Positions 1 through 11,924 of a stretch of DNA of 64,000 nucleotides are shown piece after piece. The stretch spans positions 40,566,140-40,630,139 of the forward strand of contig OY978526.1 in assembly GCA_963854835.1 (NCBI GenBank), given 5' to 3'. Below the pieces are notes generated by a model. That model saw only the letters and a program-made list of their open reading frames with translations. It was not told the origin of the DNA and searched no databases. Source of the DNA: Megamerina dolium (Eukaryota > Arthropoda > Insecta > Diptera > Megamerinidae). Made by a program: the position numbers and the translations under genes. The stretch's first letter is position 1, and every line of letters starts with the position of its first letter.

Positions 1-723
1 GTGCCTATCTTACTTGACGCAATAATATTACCCACTAAATCTAGGTATTCGTTCAGATTCAAGTGTACATCACTCAAAACCGTTATTGTATTTTTGGAGG
101 ATTTCTTTCGACTCACTGTCGAATTGCTGGAGCTCGAATTGGAATTGGAATTAAGGATGGTCGCAGCATTATTGGTGTGCGTAGGAGTGGCACCATTAAC
201 TGTTGTACCAGCCGTTTGATCAGCAGTCGCCGCTGTCGCTGCACTACTACTGCTACTAGTTGAGGGTTCGGTGCTCATTCGTCTTTGCTCACTAGCCGAT
301 TGCTTCCCAAGATCTTCCTTCTTGGCTTGGTTTTCGACTGTGGCAACTTCATCTTGATCGCTATCACTGGCTATGCTCATGAACTCCTCCTCATCGTCGA
401 TTTGCAAATCTGATTTATTGTGATCGTCGCCTTTCTCGAGAGCTCTCAACTCCAAGAACTCTTCGTCGCCCTCCTGCTTGCATTCGATCTCGCCGTCATC
501 ATCATCATCATCTCCATCTTCGTCTTCGTCGTGTATGTGCAATACACTCGGTGGTGACTGGTAAATGCGTTCTATAACAGAAAATTCACCATTATCCTTT
601 TCAACACACTCCACGATGTGCTTCGGTGTCTCCTGTACGATAAAGTCGCCATTATCGCGTTCCAAATAATGCGCCACCGGTGATTCAGCGTAACGCAGAA
701 CGGACGATGGTGATGGTGTGGAT

Positions 724-754
<31 letters not shown>

Positions 755-1754
755 CAGCTAGGAAACTGCTAAATGATTGTGAATTTGTCTGATGACTGAT
801 GGCGCTTGTTGTTGAAGGCTGTTGTTGTGTCAGTACTTGTTGGGGTGCAGGAGTTGAAGCCGTCGCCGTCGCCGCCGCCGCCGCCACCGTTACCGAAACC
901 ATTGATGAACGCTGGTGGGCACTAGTGGCCAATTTAGAGCACGAAGCAGCACTGCTTGTTGTAATGGTGCTGAAAAATTGTTGCTGTGGTGCACGAGCAA
1001 TCGAAATCGGGAAAACTGGCGCTGTCGTTAGGGAAGGCCCAATCTGTTTGTGAGTTTGTTGCAACATGTGATTCTTTGATATTGATGCTACTGTTGTTGC
1101 AGGATGTGCAACACGCAAGTGATGCGGCTGATGATGATGCTGTTGATGATGGTGGTGGTGGTGGTGGTGGTGTTGCTGCTGCTGCTGCAGCTGTTGCTGT
1201 GGCTGCTGCGGCTGCTGTTGTTGTTGCTGCTTCTGTGTAGACATCGTAACATGATGTGGTTTATTTTGGCTATGTTGAGATCGTATTTGACTGATTGCTG
1301 TGCCATAAGCTGGCGGTGGTTTCTGATGTTGAGCTTGCGGCTGTGGTTGATAGGAGAAAAGCTGAAAAACGAACAACGGTCAAAAGGATTAACACCATAA
1401 TTCATAGTATTAACAATATGTTCTTACTTGTAGTGGAGGTGGTGGTGATATAGTTGAAGAGTAGGAGATTTTTAGATTCTGCTGTTGCTGTTGTTGATGC
1501 TGTGGCTGCGGTTGTTGTACATGCTGATTACGAAGATGTATGGTTGGTGCTATTGCTGTTGCAAGTAATCCATGCTGCTGCTGCTGCTGTCCATGAAATG
1601 CTGTCGTCGTGGATGATAGCTGCGAAATTGTATTCGATGGCATCGGCGGTAGTGGTGGTGGTGGTGGTGGTGGCGGTGGAGGTGGTGGTGGTGGTAGTAA
1701 TGATGTGCGATGCTGCTGATGAGCAAGTACAACATGTTGAAGAGTAGTTGGCAG

Positions 1755-1787
<33 letters not shown>

Positions 1788-2516
1788 TAATTGACTTATT
1801 GTAACATTTCGCTGCGTTTGTTGGTAGCGACTAGTAGCAGCAAATGTTCTAAAATCAGTTGGCACACTTGCGACCTCATTAACACTGGCAATGGCTAGCG
1901 GTGCCGATGTGGCCACTACAGTGTTGAAACTACGTTGATATGCTGTGGATGATGAATTCAAAACCGATTGATTGTACATAATCTTCTCCACCACACTGCC
2001 AGCAGCACTTGCGACGCCGCCACTACCAACTGATGACGATGACGATGATGATGATGATGGCGATGTTGTGCCGGCAACAGTAGCGTCAACGCAAACAGCT
2101 GTCTTAGTGGTTATTGAGGGGCAGTGAATTGTGTCCGAACTAGACGACGACGCAAGTGCTATTGCTGTTGCAGTAGATGGTGCAGCCGCTGCTGAGAAAC
2201 TTTTCGCAAAGTTGGCATCCTTTACACTCGATGCGCCGTTATTATTCCCCGTTCTAGCAGTAGCTGTTGAGTGATCACTCGAAGTTGGCTCCTTCTGAAT
2301 TTGTATGGGCTTCGCATTTGTTGTGGTGGTTTCAGGTTTTTTATGTTCTGCTAATACTGCGGCTAGAGCACTGCTGCCAATTCCACCACCCGGTATCATC
2401 ATATGAACAAGTGCTTTAATCACTTGCTCCTTGGGATGCGTCTCCAAATGATCGGACAGATTCATACCCGCGTGCAGGAATAACGTGCACACAGGGCACT
2501 GTACGTTCTCCACCAT
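1..2516 (-). CDS. Large low-complexity protein with one N-terminal C2H2 zinc finger (5' part, cut by left edge)
   Basis: Two exons are visible: 2516-1428 (363 codons) and 1361-1, giving at least 815 residues. The donor GTAAGA follows 1428, and the acceptor TTTTTCAG precedes 1361 in the same phase. The protein opens MVENVQCPVC and residues 7-27 fit C-x2-C-x12-H-x3-H, a single classical zinc finger. After that come long Gln, Pro, Ser and Ala runs (polyP near 1651-1694, polyQ near 1757-1787, a His run near 1140-1172), then an acidic stretch around 540-400. The last readable residues, a non-repetitive leucine-rich stretch containing YLDLVG, look like the start of a conserved domain outside the window. 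No gap in frame was found over 1361 bases of the second exon, which strongly supports coding. A nuclear regulatory role is suggested by composition only. I do not recognise the gene. Confidence 0.82.
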
Positions 2517-3439
2517 CTTGACGATGTGTTTTAATGCTTGCGCGCTCTTCTATAGCAATTGATTCAATTAGAAGCAACAATGAAATGTACGATTTGCGAT
2601 GCGAAGGATTACTCTTTGCTTGTATTAGGTGATTTCAATGGAAATCATAACAACACGTTTTGAATGTGTGCAGCCATCATCACTGTTGTTGGTTCAGTTA
2701 ATTTTGAAGAACTAAAAAAGAAAATAATCAAATGCAAAAACATGTTAATATGCAAGTAAACTGTTACTAATACGAGTATTCTACGAGTACCTATGTACGT
2801 GAATTTTTTATTATCTCTACAAGCACACAGACAGTACGAAGCACCTATTATCAAATCTTTAATTACAAATCTCAATTTCAATACAGTGACAAGTTGAAAT
2901 ATTTCAAGCAACAACAACAACAACAACAACAACAGCAATAGCAGCAATAATGTTTAATAACAAAGCAACAGCAACAAAATCTATTACTGAGTTAATAAGA
3001 ACCAAATGAAGAATACGATGAGCAAGAGTAAGAGTGATAATTCGTTGAACATTCTTGGGCAAAAAATATCTACAAGTGTAGATAGGTACCTATATACATG
3101 TACGTAGATACTCTCATAGAGAAATAATACTAAAAACGAGGAAATACCAACGAGAGAATAAAATAACAATATGCAGCTACAATGTAGGTACATACAATAT
3201 GATGAGCTACTGCAATACAAATCCATCTATCATCTTGCTGTCTTCACTGACATTCTGCTGCGTTGTCGTATGGTATTGATCACAAACACAGACTCAATGG
3301 TAAAAAGCAATAATCGTCCAAGTCTATTATATGCATTGTACAGCAGAGTGTTTTTAGATTTTTGATTCCAAGTGAAAAATTATCAAAAAGTCAACCAGAA
3401 CATGAACGTCGTCCAGTTATCAACAGCTTCGGAATCTTC
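2517..3439. other. Presumed 5' flank and leader of the zinc-finger gene
   Basis: Non-coding by inspection. It contains a CAA/CAG trinucleotide run near 2910-2940 and AT-rich sequence. The open frames on both strands here are composition artefacts. Untranslated leader exons of the minus-strand zinc-finger gene may lie here, but none can be delimited. Confidence 0.4.
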
Positions 3440-4177
3440 TTAAGGGGTTATATACGTTGTGGTCGGTCGAAAAATCGAAAATTTTTTTATTGCCACATCT
3501 GAAAGTACACATCCTCAAGAATGTTTCTCCAAATTTTCAAAAAGATCCGTGCATTCGAGTCGAAGTAATGTCGTCTCTTAGAACGCGTCGTCACGCTTAC
3601 CAAAAGTACACTTAAAATGTTGAACGTCATTATCTCGAAATCATGCTTTTCCAAAAGTACCGACTGTGAGCATGATTGCGTACAAACCATTCGACCGATA
3701 TTTTTTTTAAAATTATTCGTAATTATCAGAGGTAGTCCGTGAACGATGCCTTTTTTTTTACATGAGTTTGATTTTCAATGATATGATTTTTTAAATAAAA
3801 TTTTTCGATCCGAAAAACACGACTTTCTTGAAAAATAAATTTCGTTTCCACAAAAATTTTTTTTCTTTTAACCCTTCGTTCACGGACTCCACACATCTCT
3901 ATACTAATGAAATTTTTTGGTTTTTATGATTTCAGTTGAGCTGCTGCATCGGAATCGTGCTCACCGCAAACATCTTCAAGAAAATCGCATTTCGGGGGGA
4001 AGGCAATAAGTCCGTCATTTCTTAATGTTTTATTATGCATTAGAGGATTTTTTGTCACTAATATTATGTTCTTTGAAAAACTCATAACTTGTATTCAATA
4101 AAATAATTGCTATATTATTTTAAAAAAATCTAAACTTTCCTTTATTGTTTCGCACTACAACGTATATAACCCCTTAA
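3440..4177. mobile_element. Non-autonomous DNA transposon with 17 bp inverted ends and TTAA at both borders
   Basis: The left end at 3444 reads GGGGTTATATACGTTGT and the right end at 4173 is its exact reverse complement. Both are bordered by TTAA (3440-3443 and 4174-4177). The body is about 730 bp, AT-rich and has no transposase reading frame. It holds an inner inverted repeat, AGTCCGTGAACGA at 3734-3746 and its complement at 3876-3888. TTAA borders are the target signature of piggyBac-type elements. However, TTAA is itself palindromic, so it could instead be part of the inverted repeat. Class assignment is inference. Confidence 0.72.
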
Positions 4178-4459
4178 GAGAATAAGTCTGGATTGTCATC
4201 GTGAGCATTTTAAAAACTATCCAATTCTACTGCTACGGAAGCCAACATTGTTTAAAAGGGAGTGAAAAGGAGGCTAGGACTCTTCGGTTTCAATAAGTGC
4301 AACCATATATAGCATATATTTCGGGATCTGGCAACACTAATGTCAATAGCTAAAATCTGGCAACACCATAATAAAGTTTGACGTGCTCACAACGTTTTGA
4401 TGTACAAGTGCTATTTGTTTCGTTTACAGTGGGTTAAGAAAATCAATTTGGCCAAAAAA

Positions 4460-4792
4460 ATGGAAATTTCAAGAGAAGCTTTTCGTTGGATAATTTTTCA
4501 CAACTTTCGACGTGGATTATCTCAACAAGAATGTGTCGATGAACTCAGTTTTTTGTATGGCGGTAAAGCAAGATCAAAAACCACAGTATATCGCTGGTAT
4601 TGTGAATTCAATCATGGTCGTAGTTCAGTCGCCGACGAATTCCGTGAAGGTCGTCCAAAATCGGTTGTTGTGCCACAAAAAATCGATGCAGCATATAAAC
4701 TGATAATGCAATATCGTCATGTGACATATCGTGAGATAGAGGCATCCTTAGTTAGTTGTAAAAAAAATTTGCAGTTGTTAGCTACGCCATAA
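4460..4792 (+). pseudogene. Mariner transposase N-terminal fragment
   Basis: About 110 codons open with MEISREAFRW and carry the two helix-turn-helix blocks typical of mariner transposases, including RRGLSQQECVDEL, KTTVYRWYCEFN and EGRPKSVV. Similarity stops after TYREIEASL and a stop follows. None of the catalytic DD34D core is seen downstream on this strand. It is a 5' remnant. Confidence in family is high, and it is clearly non-functional. Confidence 0.85.
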
Positions 4793-5640
4793 TTTATCAA
4801 TAGCTCAAAAAAAGGGCTCTCAAACTTTCAGACAAATCTATCAATCTATCTATAGTTTTGTTGTAATAGCCATTTGAAACAGACGCCAATGAGTGGCATT
4901 TGTTAAATACTTCGTATTTGGAACTTAACGATCGATCGATCGAACGTATGATTCGAATCATCCACCCAAGCTTTAACTCAATTTCGGTGCTGTAACATCC
5001 GAAAAAACGCAGGGTATGTTATTGGACGATTGGCGAGTAAAGGTGCACGAACTGGATCAGTGATTTCAGCTTTGCATAAATATTTGGAAATGAAAAAGCA
5101 ATTGTTTGACAACTTCAACTTTGACAATATTCAATCGTAATTCGAACGATTTTCTTTGAACAATTTACCCGAGACCGAGGGGCAGTCGATATAGTTGACT
5201 TCTAGTAAGGAATGTAAGCCGAAGAAGGCCAAGTTTTCTTCTATCAGAAAGTTTGCTACCTCATTCAATTTATTGTACAGATTTCGGCGCCTACCAAAAA
5301 TAATAAAATAGGTCAGCTCAAATAGATCTAGAATAGTCTCGAAAAACGTATTGTTTGGAAGATAATAACATATTAAACAAACGTTAGACGAAGTGTATCC
5401 AACTTTGGAATTCCTTTCAGAATTTACAAGCCTGGGTACTCCACTAAGCATATATACGCTAGTAACAAGGGGAAGAACCTCAGGCAAGACAAATGACAGT
5501 TGGCCAGCTCTATCACACAAAAATTCTGATCAGTTTAGAGAGATGTTTGTTGAGAGCCGACTGGGTTTGATTTTTAAAAATTGGTAGAACATATTTTATT
5601 CAAAGTACATATTTTCGTTCGACAGCTAGAACCTGTTCGC
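4793..5640. other. Unassigned stretch with a 129-codon minus-strand frame
   Basis: No recognised gene. A minus-strand open frame at 5131-5520 encodes a leucine- and phenylalanine-rich 129-residue sequence that matches no family I know. It lies between two mariner relics and may be transposon debris or chance. Confidence 0.3.
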
Positions 5641-6365
5641 ATCTTTGGGCGGGCACATGAATTCCGTCCCGATAGAACCACTTATATTTTGAGGCCGGCC
5701 AAAGCATTCTGCATTGATCGAATCAAGTGGAAGAGGATATGTCGGGGCTATACGGCGGGTGGGGAAAGGCTTCCTATCCGCTGTTTTCCAAGTAGGTATT
5801 AACGAGTCGCGGATCATTTGGTTGCGTTTTTTGTTTCAATACTCGCTTCAATTTGTTGAATTGTTGTCGATAGCGCTCCCCATTCATACATTCACCCAGT
5901 TTAAATAGCTCATAATACACCACACCCTTCTGATCCAACCAAATACACAGCATCACCTTCGAACTATGGCTTTAGAGTCGATTTGGCTGATTGGTCAGGT
6001 CTCACATATGACTTTTTGCTCTTAGGGTTGTCGTAATAAATCCATTTTAGTCACCAGTAAGGCTTTGTACCGTTGCACTTCAGACATACAAAATCACCTT
6101 TCGATGTCTATTGGTGTCAGTTCATTTGGAACCAAATTTGCCATTTTCTCGATCATACTCATGTCCTTTGGATACAAGCTCTTTTTGAGTTTGACACGAG
6201 TCTTCGTCTAATAAAGCCTGCAACTCAGCGTCTTCAAACGTTGGTGGACTAACTTCATGCTCTTTATCGCTTGTATTAATATCACCAATATCACCACTTT
6301 TGAAACGCCGGAACTAAAAATGCACCTGTTAAAAGTGCTCGAGCATTCAGACTTCCTCGCGGAAG
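5640..6365 (-). pseudogene. Mos1-like mariner transposase relic, multiply frameshifted
   Basis: Read on the minus strand, pieces appear in the right order for a Mos1-type transposase. They are FRRFKSGD near 6310, FEDAELQALLDED near 6230, VPNELTPIDIER near 6110, WIYYDNPKSKKS near 6030, and LCIWLDQKGVVYYEL followed by RYRQQFNKL at about 5950-5860. The pieces lie in different frames with stops between, and the C-terminal third is unrecognisable. It is oriented opposite to the mariner fragment at 4460 and belongs to a different lineage. Confidence 0.85.
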
Positions 6366-6374
6366 ACTGATCTG

Positions 6375-6730
6375 TTTGTAGTTTTCCAATAAATCCAGTC
6401 CGTAGAATTTGAATATCTTACAGATTCTTCGGATTTCCTACGAATCACCTCTATAGATCTGTCTTGTCATAGCCAGAGCTGGAAATTCGCAAAGAAAATG
6501 TCTAAGAGTTCACCCAAGTTCCCGCAACTCCTAGAGTGAGTATTAAAGAATTCACGAAATATTCCCTCATTGTAAAGACGTCTGATGATTCCTCCTCCTC
6601 CTGATGACTCCGAGAAAAATTGAGATAGGAATCTCCAAGAATGTGCCAATAAACCGTCCACTCATTACTCTTAATGATTCTATGGTCGGATACAAACATT
6701 CGTAATAGTCGAACACTTACACTCATATTA
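6375..6730 (-). pseudogene. LINE ORF2 C-terminal relic
   Basis: A minus-strand frame near 6500-6455 reads HFLCEFPALA. It resembles the HFLCRCPALA motif of the better preserved LINE end at 21069-21110. An upstream EEEESS stretch near 6600 also corresponds. These are the terminal Cys/His motifs of Jockey/I-type non-LTR retrotransposons. Stops and frameshifts are present throughout. Confidence 0.6.
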
Positions 6731-7390
6731 TATAAATCTCCGTGGCTCCTTATTCCAGTATCATGTGCAGTTAAGTAGAGGTGAACGTTTGTTCAATAGT
6801 ATACGTTTTTACGTTACTACGTCCGACCTGTAACGTTGTTACTATAGCTGGTTTGTTTTACTGCATGTTGGCAACATTTTTCATGTACTTATTTTATTAA
6901 ATCATAAATTTTTTGTTTTTGTTACACTTTAATGTGTACCAAACAGCTGACAATGGTATACATACAAACGAGAACAAGATAAGAAACAAAGAACACACAA
7001 AACTGACGGAGACAAAGAATGAAACGGCATTGTTCACTTTTGTGATAGAGACAAATATTATTTAATGATCATAAATATATCTTAAATGTTTAGGTAATGC
7101 GAACATAATTTTAACAAACAAATATTATAAAAGATGTTTTCACTGAAACTTACAATTCGACGAAAGTATGACTGAAGGAATTTCTATAACACGAAGTTGG
7201 CTATTCACACGGAAATTAGATTCGTCATGTCGCGTCAAGTTTTATATAATTTGAGCACTAATATATTTAATATTAATAAAAAAAAAGTAAAATAAACAAG
7301 CAATATCCAGTTTTATGCTAAATCGTAAAGATAATTTTTCATCGGTAATGACTGCACGATCCGTTATCGTGCGACTTCTCCAATCGTATT
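6731..7390. other. AT-rich spacer
   Basis: No coding or structural signal recognised. Confidence 0.4.
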
Positions 7391-8200
7391 ATGGAGAACA
7401 TAATACGAGCTGCTGATCTACGACATATTGACACTATCTTCAACAAAAGTGTAATGGTCTTGGCATATGCCAATAATATTGACGTAATCGGTATGAACAC
7501 GCGAGTAGTCAGAGCAGCATTTTCAGAGAGTCGCGTCGAATGGGTCTTACGGCGAACGAGGGTAAGACTAAGTACCTAGGGTCAGTCAACAAGGTTAGGT
7601 TAGAATATGTGGCTGCCCTCTCTCTGAGAGGACAGCCACATATTGTTAAATTTGCACAGCATTAGAAGGGATTTACTTATATTAGCCGGTTCCGAACGGC
7701 AGAACCCTTGTGACATCACTTTAACCTAGTTTTGTCACAGAGTTCTTTTAAGAAGCATTTTTGGCAAATTGTTACTGCCGCAAAAATTGCCAATTCTTTC
7801 CGGCAGGTGGTTACCGTTTCAAAGAAAAATCTTTTCGATATTAAATTTTGTTATGCTTCAGCCGGGGATTGAACCCACGACCTACAGATCAGAAGACCAA
7901 CACACTAACCATTGAGGTACGGCACCCAACAACAAAGAGTCCAGTCGTCTTGGAAAGCACGTCACTGTTGATAGCTACGCTTTTGAAGTAGTGAGACTTT
8001 ATCTATCTTGAAACCAGCATTAAATTAACACCAGTAATGACGTCAGCCTAGAGATATTGCGAAGGATTACTCTTGCTACTTTGAGCTAAGAAAGCAATTG
8101 AGAAGTCAAGCCCTCTCTCGAGAAACGAAAACCGCACTGTACAAGTCTCTCATCATGCTTACCCTTACATATGGCGCCGATGCTTAGACAATTTTCACGT
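7391..8200 (+). pseudogene. Non-LTR retrotransposon reverse transcriptase relic, split by a SINE
   Basis: The plus strand shows LAYANNIDVIG at about 7460-7492, a decayed YADD catalytic box. Next comes GKTKYLGSVNK, interrupted at 7592. The frame resumes after 7930 with KESSRLGKHVTVD and later ELRKQLRSQALSRETK and SLIMLTLTYGADA. The same order of motifs occurs in the minus-strand relic at 44230-44640, so both come from one LINE family. There are several stops; it is dead. Confidence 0.78.
7593..7929 (-). mobile_element. tRNA-derived SINE, copy 1
   Basis: On the minus strand the head carries an A-box-like TGGTTAGTGTGTTGG and a B-box-like GGTCGTGGGTTCAATCC, as expected of a tRNA-derived pol III promoter. 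A body of about 250 bp follows. The tail has an almost perfect hairpin (7605-7644) and ends CTAACCTAACC. The element sits inside the LINE relic and is flanked by CAACAA repeats, a likely target duplication. Confidence 0.85.
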
Positions 8201-8689
8201 CATATGAAAGTCCTACTCAAGACCTTTGAACTTGTTTGTGTTGGTGGTGAGCGGCTGCGAATTTATCAGCGCATGAAATTTCTAATTGGCTAGCGAAGGA
8301 AGTAATAACTTCAAGTATTTGTAACGTTATGAAGAAACGTAATGATGTTTAAGATTTTATAATTCGGAATATATAGTACCATTATGAAAAAAATATTTCT
8401 CCATACAATACGCGACAAGTATGGTTGCCATAGGCTAAATACTTCGTAGGTTACGGTCGCTTATTTATGCGACTTATAATTTACATCTGAATTCTAGATA
8501 GAATACTTTATAAGTTCTACTTTATCAATTGTTTGTGGATACAATTTTTTTTAAAGGATCCGCACATTTTCGTTATTTTGTTCAACTCTACACCTGGATT
8601 TTGACTCAATGTGTAATATAAAATGAGATGCACTTAAGGATTAAAACAATTTATGGGACTTAGTATGGGAGCTACAAAAAATATTGGGC
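8201..8689. other. Spacer
   Basis: No gene or repeat recognised in this AT-rich stretch. Confidence 0.4.
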
Positions 8690-9010
8690 CTAGCTTGCCT
8701 ACTTTTTGAGATGTTATTAGGCAATACAATGTCAATCTACGTGCCAAACTTTACTGTCCTACAATAACTATGATGCGAGTTATAGCAAGTTAACAAGGCT
8801 AAAAATTCCGAAGTTGGTCTCTTTGATTTGATCCTTGTGGAAGTGGCAGTTAACTGATAATGCCCATTATCTATCACCTTCGTACCCTTGGACCATAAGT
8901 CACAAATCCCAAATTTCGTAAAATTTCCTCAGTGTTTCTTGAATTTATTTCCCGAACCAGACAGTGAACGGACTCACACCCTTACATCGAACATTCAGGC
9001 GATGCTGGTC
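8690..9010 (+). repeat. Dispersed repeat, second copy at 46.26-46.58 kb
   Basis: The sequence shares ordered blocks with 46260-46580: a GAGTTATAGCAAGTT block, a TTCCGA(A/G)GTT block, CGTACCCTTGGA, and a CGAACCAG-CAG block. No coding content is seen. The family is unknown to me; it may be the untranslated end of a transposon. Confidence 0.55.
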
Positions 9011-9014
9011 AAGG

Positions 9015-9870
9015 ATATATCAGATGTAGTAACAAAAAAGTCCACAATTTTTGCATGAAATTGAAGACTTTATTTAGCATAGTTAGAATGATCCGATTTA
9101 GGTCAAATATACACCGTATTGTTCGATAACTTGTTGCCATTTTGAAGGTATTTCCATTATCCCTCTCATATAGAAAACTGGGACAGTCGATTTTCATCAG
9201 CAAAATCATTTGCCATAGATATGAACAGGAGTTACCCACTGGGTGTCAGATCCGGATTAAAAGGTGGATACAGAATAACTTCCTTACCAAGCTTCCCGGA
9301 GCTGCAGGCGATTTACTACCGATGTTCGTGGCCCGATGGAACACAACTACTTTACGATTGGTCAAAACTGGCAAATTTCAGACGGTCAAATTGGTGACAG
9401 TTGACAGATTCGAATTTAGAGTTCGACTTCATAGTAGGTGATTCTCTGCCAATCACGCAGCAAAACCTTACTGATCCTCACTCCTGATTTAGTCACCGTT
9501 AGGATCCCACTTTTCATCACCAGTTACCATCCGCTTCAGGAACTGTTCGATTTTGTTGGGTTGCACAGAACTTATATGGCACCTATACATCATGCTTTCT
9601 TTTGTATCGTGATCTCGAAAAGTAGTAAGTCTGGGGTAGCAATCCTTGGTCCAGACCTCGGAAGTGATCCAAGAGTCCGGAGTCTGTTCCGGGGCGGAGA
9701 CCTGATTGCAGTGAGAACAGCAGCAGTGTATCCAGCCTTATTCAAATGGTTTTGTGTGAAGTGTTTACCTCCTGAGCAATCAAAAGAGTGCTTACATGAA
9801 GGTCGCACTCGACGATTTCCACGATTTTTCAACTTCTCCGATATGTTTCATGATTTATCGGAACCTTAGA
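9015..9870 (-). pseudogene. Mariner transposase relic
   Basis: In minus-strand order: HLNKAGY near 9740, FLKRMVTGDEKW near 9520 (contains the first catalytic Asp block), an LNSNL/TNRKVVVFH region near 9420-9340, and EIPSKWQQVIEQYGVYLT near 9150-9110. These are N-to-C landmarks of a mariner transposase. Frameshifts and an unrelated stretch around 9620-9700 interrupt it. It is a third mariner lineage, distinct from those at 4460 and 5640. Confidence 0.8.
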
Positions 9871-10445
9871 TTTGCTGGGTATTTGAATATTATTTTTCAT
9901 TGGAACATAATTGAATAAAAGAAGTTCAAAACCGAAGCAATAGTGTGAATATGAAATCGAGAGCGATACAAGAACTGAGTGATAGTAGAAATCAAGCTTA
10001 ACTAGTACACACACACACAAACGGTAACAGTATAATATACAAACTCGTAGTAAATGCCAGAGCAACAATCATAATAATGGAAAAACAACAACAGCAAAAT
10101 AAAGAAGAAATGACGAAGAAAGAATCTGGAATGAAAAGGTACAAAATGACTGAAACGAATAAACTCAAGCAACGGCTGCAATATATGTACATACAAACAT
10201 ATACTAGCAATACCAAGCGCAACAGAAACAGACACAGAAATGTTTAAACAACTAAATTAGGGGCACATACAGGCAAAGCTTCCTCGCGAAAAAAAAAACA
10301 AACGAAAAAGAAAATAAGAGGTGCAAGCAAAGTGCGAACAACTTTCGAACAGCTTTTTTATTATGATTATTGTTATTGTTGTTGTTGCGGTTGATACTAC
10401 ATATGTATGATGCGATGAAGGACTTTTGTTCATTAATTATGTAAA

Positions 10446-10455
10446 TTTGTGTGTT

Positions 10456-10486
<31 letters not shown>
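10446..10486. repeat. (TG)n microsatellite
   Basis: Alternating TG for about 40 bases, with minor interruptions. Confidence 0.9.
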
Positions 10487-11876
10487 CTGTGCATCAGTAC
10501 CATCATAGATCCTACATAAAGAGGCAACAAATTGAAAAGGAAAACACAATATTTCTCTGATTACGAATCCATGCATAAATCTGAGTTAAGGAGATGCCCG
10601 TATATATGATATATAAGACTGTATTTTGGCTGAATTGAGCATTTGCTATTTTTATTATTGTAATCGATTAAAATAATATTAGTTAATACGTATTTCCACC
10701 CACAATTCATTTGATTATACGACAGCCAAGAAATTTACTTTGTAATTGAATTTTTAAAGCGTATTTAATAAAACAAAAATGTGAATGAGCGAGTGGAACG
10801 TACTTTTGTATATGTAGTACCTACTATACAACGCACTAAAGTGTGTACGGCTGTTAGTAGTTTGAGAAGCATGCAAACACACGAAACGAAACTTTGACGA
10901 GCATACTGGAGTAGTACTACATATGGAGTGAGGAATTGCTGCTTTTGATATTGATTTTTCTGCAGCACAATTTTGGGTAAGACATTGGACGTTGTACACG
11001 CGCACATATACACACTCAAATACACAGACGTCACATATGTATAGTCAGTCATCATTAGTGACATATCGCCAATTATGAGTGACTGACGAATAAATGCATT
11101 TTAAATTAATTATAATTTATCCAAACGAACGCAATGGCCTAGTATGGTCAACTGACTTAATATATTGTATATAAATGGCTGGTCTGCTACCTGCTTAGGT
11201 ATATTCTCTGCTGCGCCTACCTATATTCCACTATGTAATCGACGGCGACAATACGCTGGCGATGACGTTGCTGGTATTAGTGATCGCTTTCAATGTCTTC
11301 CACACATACAATCACACGCACACGTTGTATAGTACTCGTTTGCCCTTCTGTATCGGTTTTTTTCTCTTCCTTTACGGCTTTATTATTGCTTTGATTTTCC
11401 CTTATTTTATTTTATTTTATTATAATATATATATATATTTTTTTTTCTTTTTCTTTATTTTTTTGTTCGTACTTCACGCTACATTCAGCACGCACAGAGC
11501 ACCACACAACAATTAGTTTTAGTGTCTGATTATTATTAATGTATTTTTCACTGTGTTCTTTTTCTTCTACTTCAATTATTTGTTTGTTGTTGTGGTGTTC
11601 GAATTCACCGAAGTTTAACGCGGTCGGTCGATGCACAGCTACGAAAAAGACACACTCACACTAAGTTTTTGTGCTGTATAGATTAAAATAATTTACAGAT
11701 AGAAAATCGTCGTCAAATTGTGGAATACGCAATGAGTTTGGATCACAATATACGATTATGATGATGATGATGATGATACAACTACCTCACCAACACAGTT
11801 ATACGTATCACACAATAACGTTGCGATTTTATCCACTTAATTCCAAAACATAGTCGAATTTCATTTTCCATTACAG

Positions 11877-11924
11877 ATCCCCATGCTGATAGAGGCGTAC
11901 AAAAATATGGAAGTCAGGGCACAG
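11877..11924 (+). other. Candidate 48-nt orphan exon
   Basis: A 48-base block with about 50% GC lies in very AT-rich surroundings. It is preceded by TTTTCCATTACAG and followed by GTATTT. It is a multiple of three and open in two phases; phase 0 starts IPMLIEAYKN. It would fit a small internal exon of a plus-strand gene with long introns whose other exons are outside or unrecognised. Product unknown. Confidence 0.3.

Noticed and set aside
1104..1400. Hydrophobic Leu/Val-rich plus-strand frame
   Set aside because: Antisense of Gln/His repeats in the zinc-finger gene.
5131..5520. 129-codon minus-strand frame as a host gene
   Set aside because: No motif, no splice context, and placement between mariner relics; left as unassigned.
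7858..7926. tRNA gene
   Set aside because: A- and B-box-like motifs are present, but the cloverleaf is degenerate and the segment is the head of a SINE also seen at three other sites.
9438..9869. 143-codon plus-strand frame
   Set aside because: Antisense to the mariner relic whose recognisable motifs lie on the minus strand.
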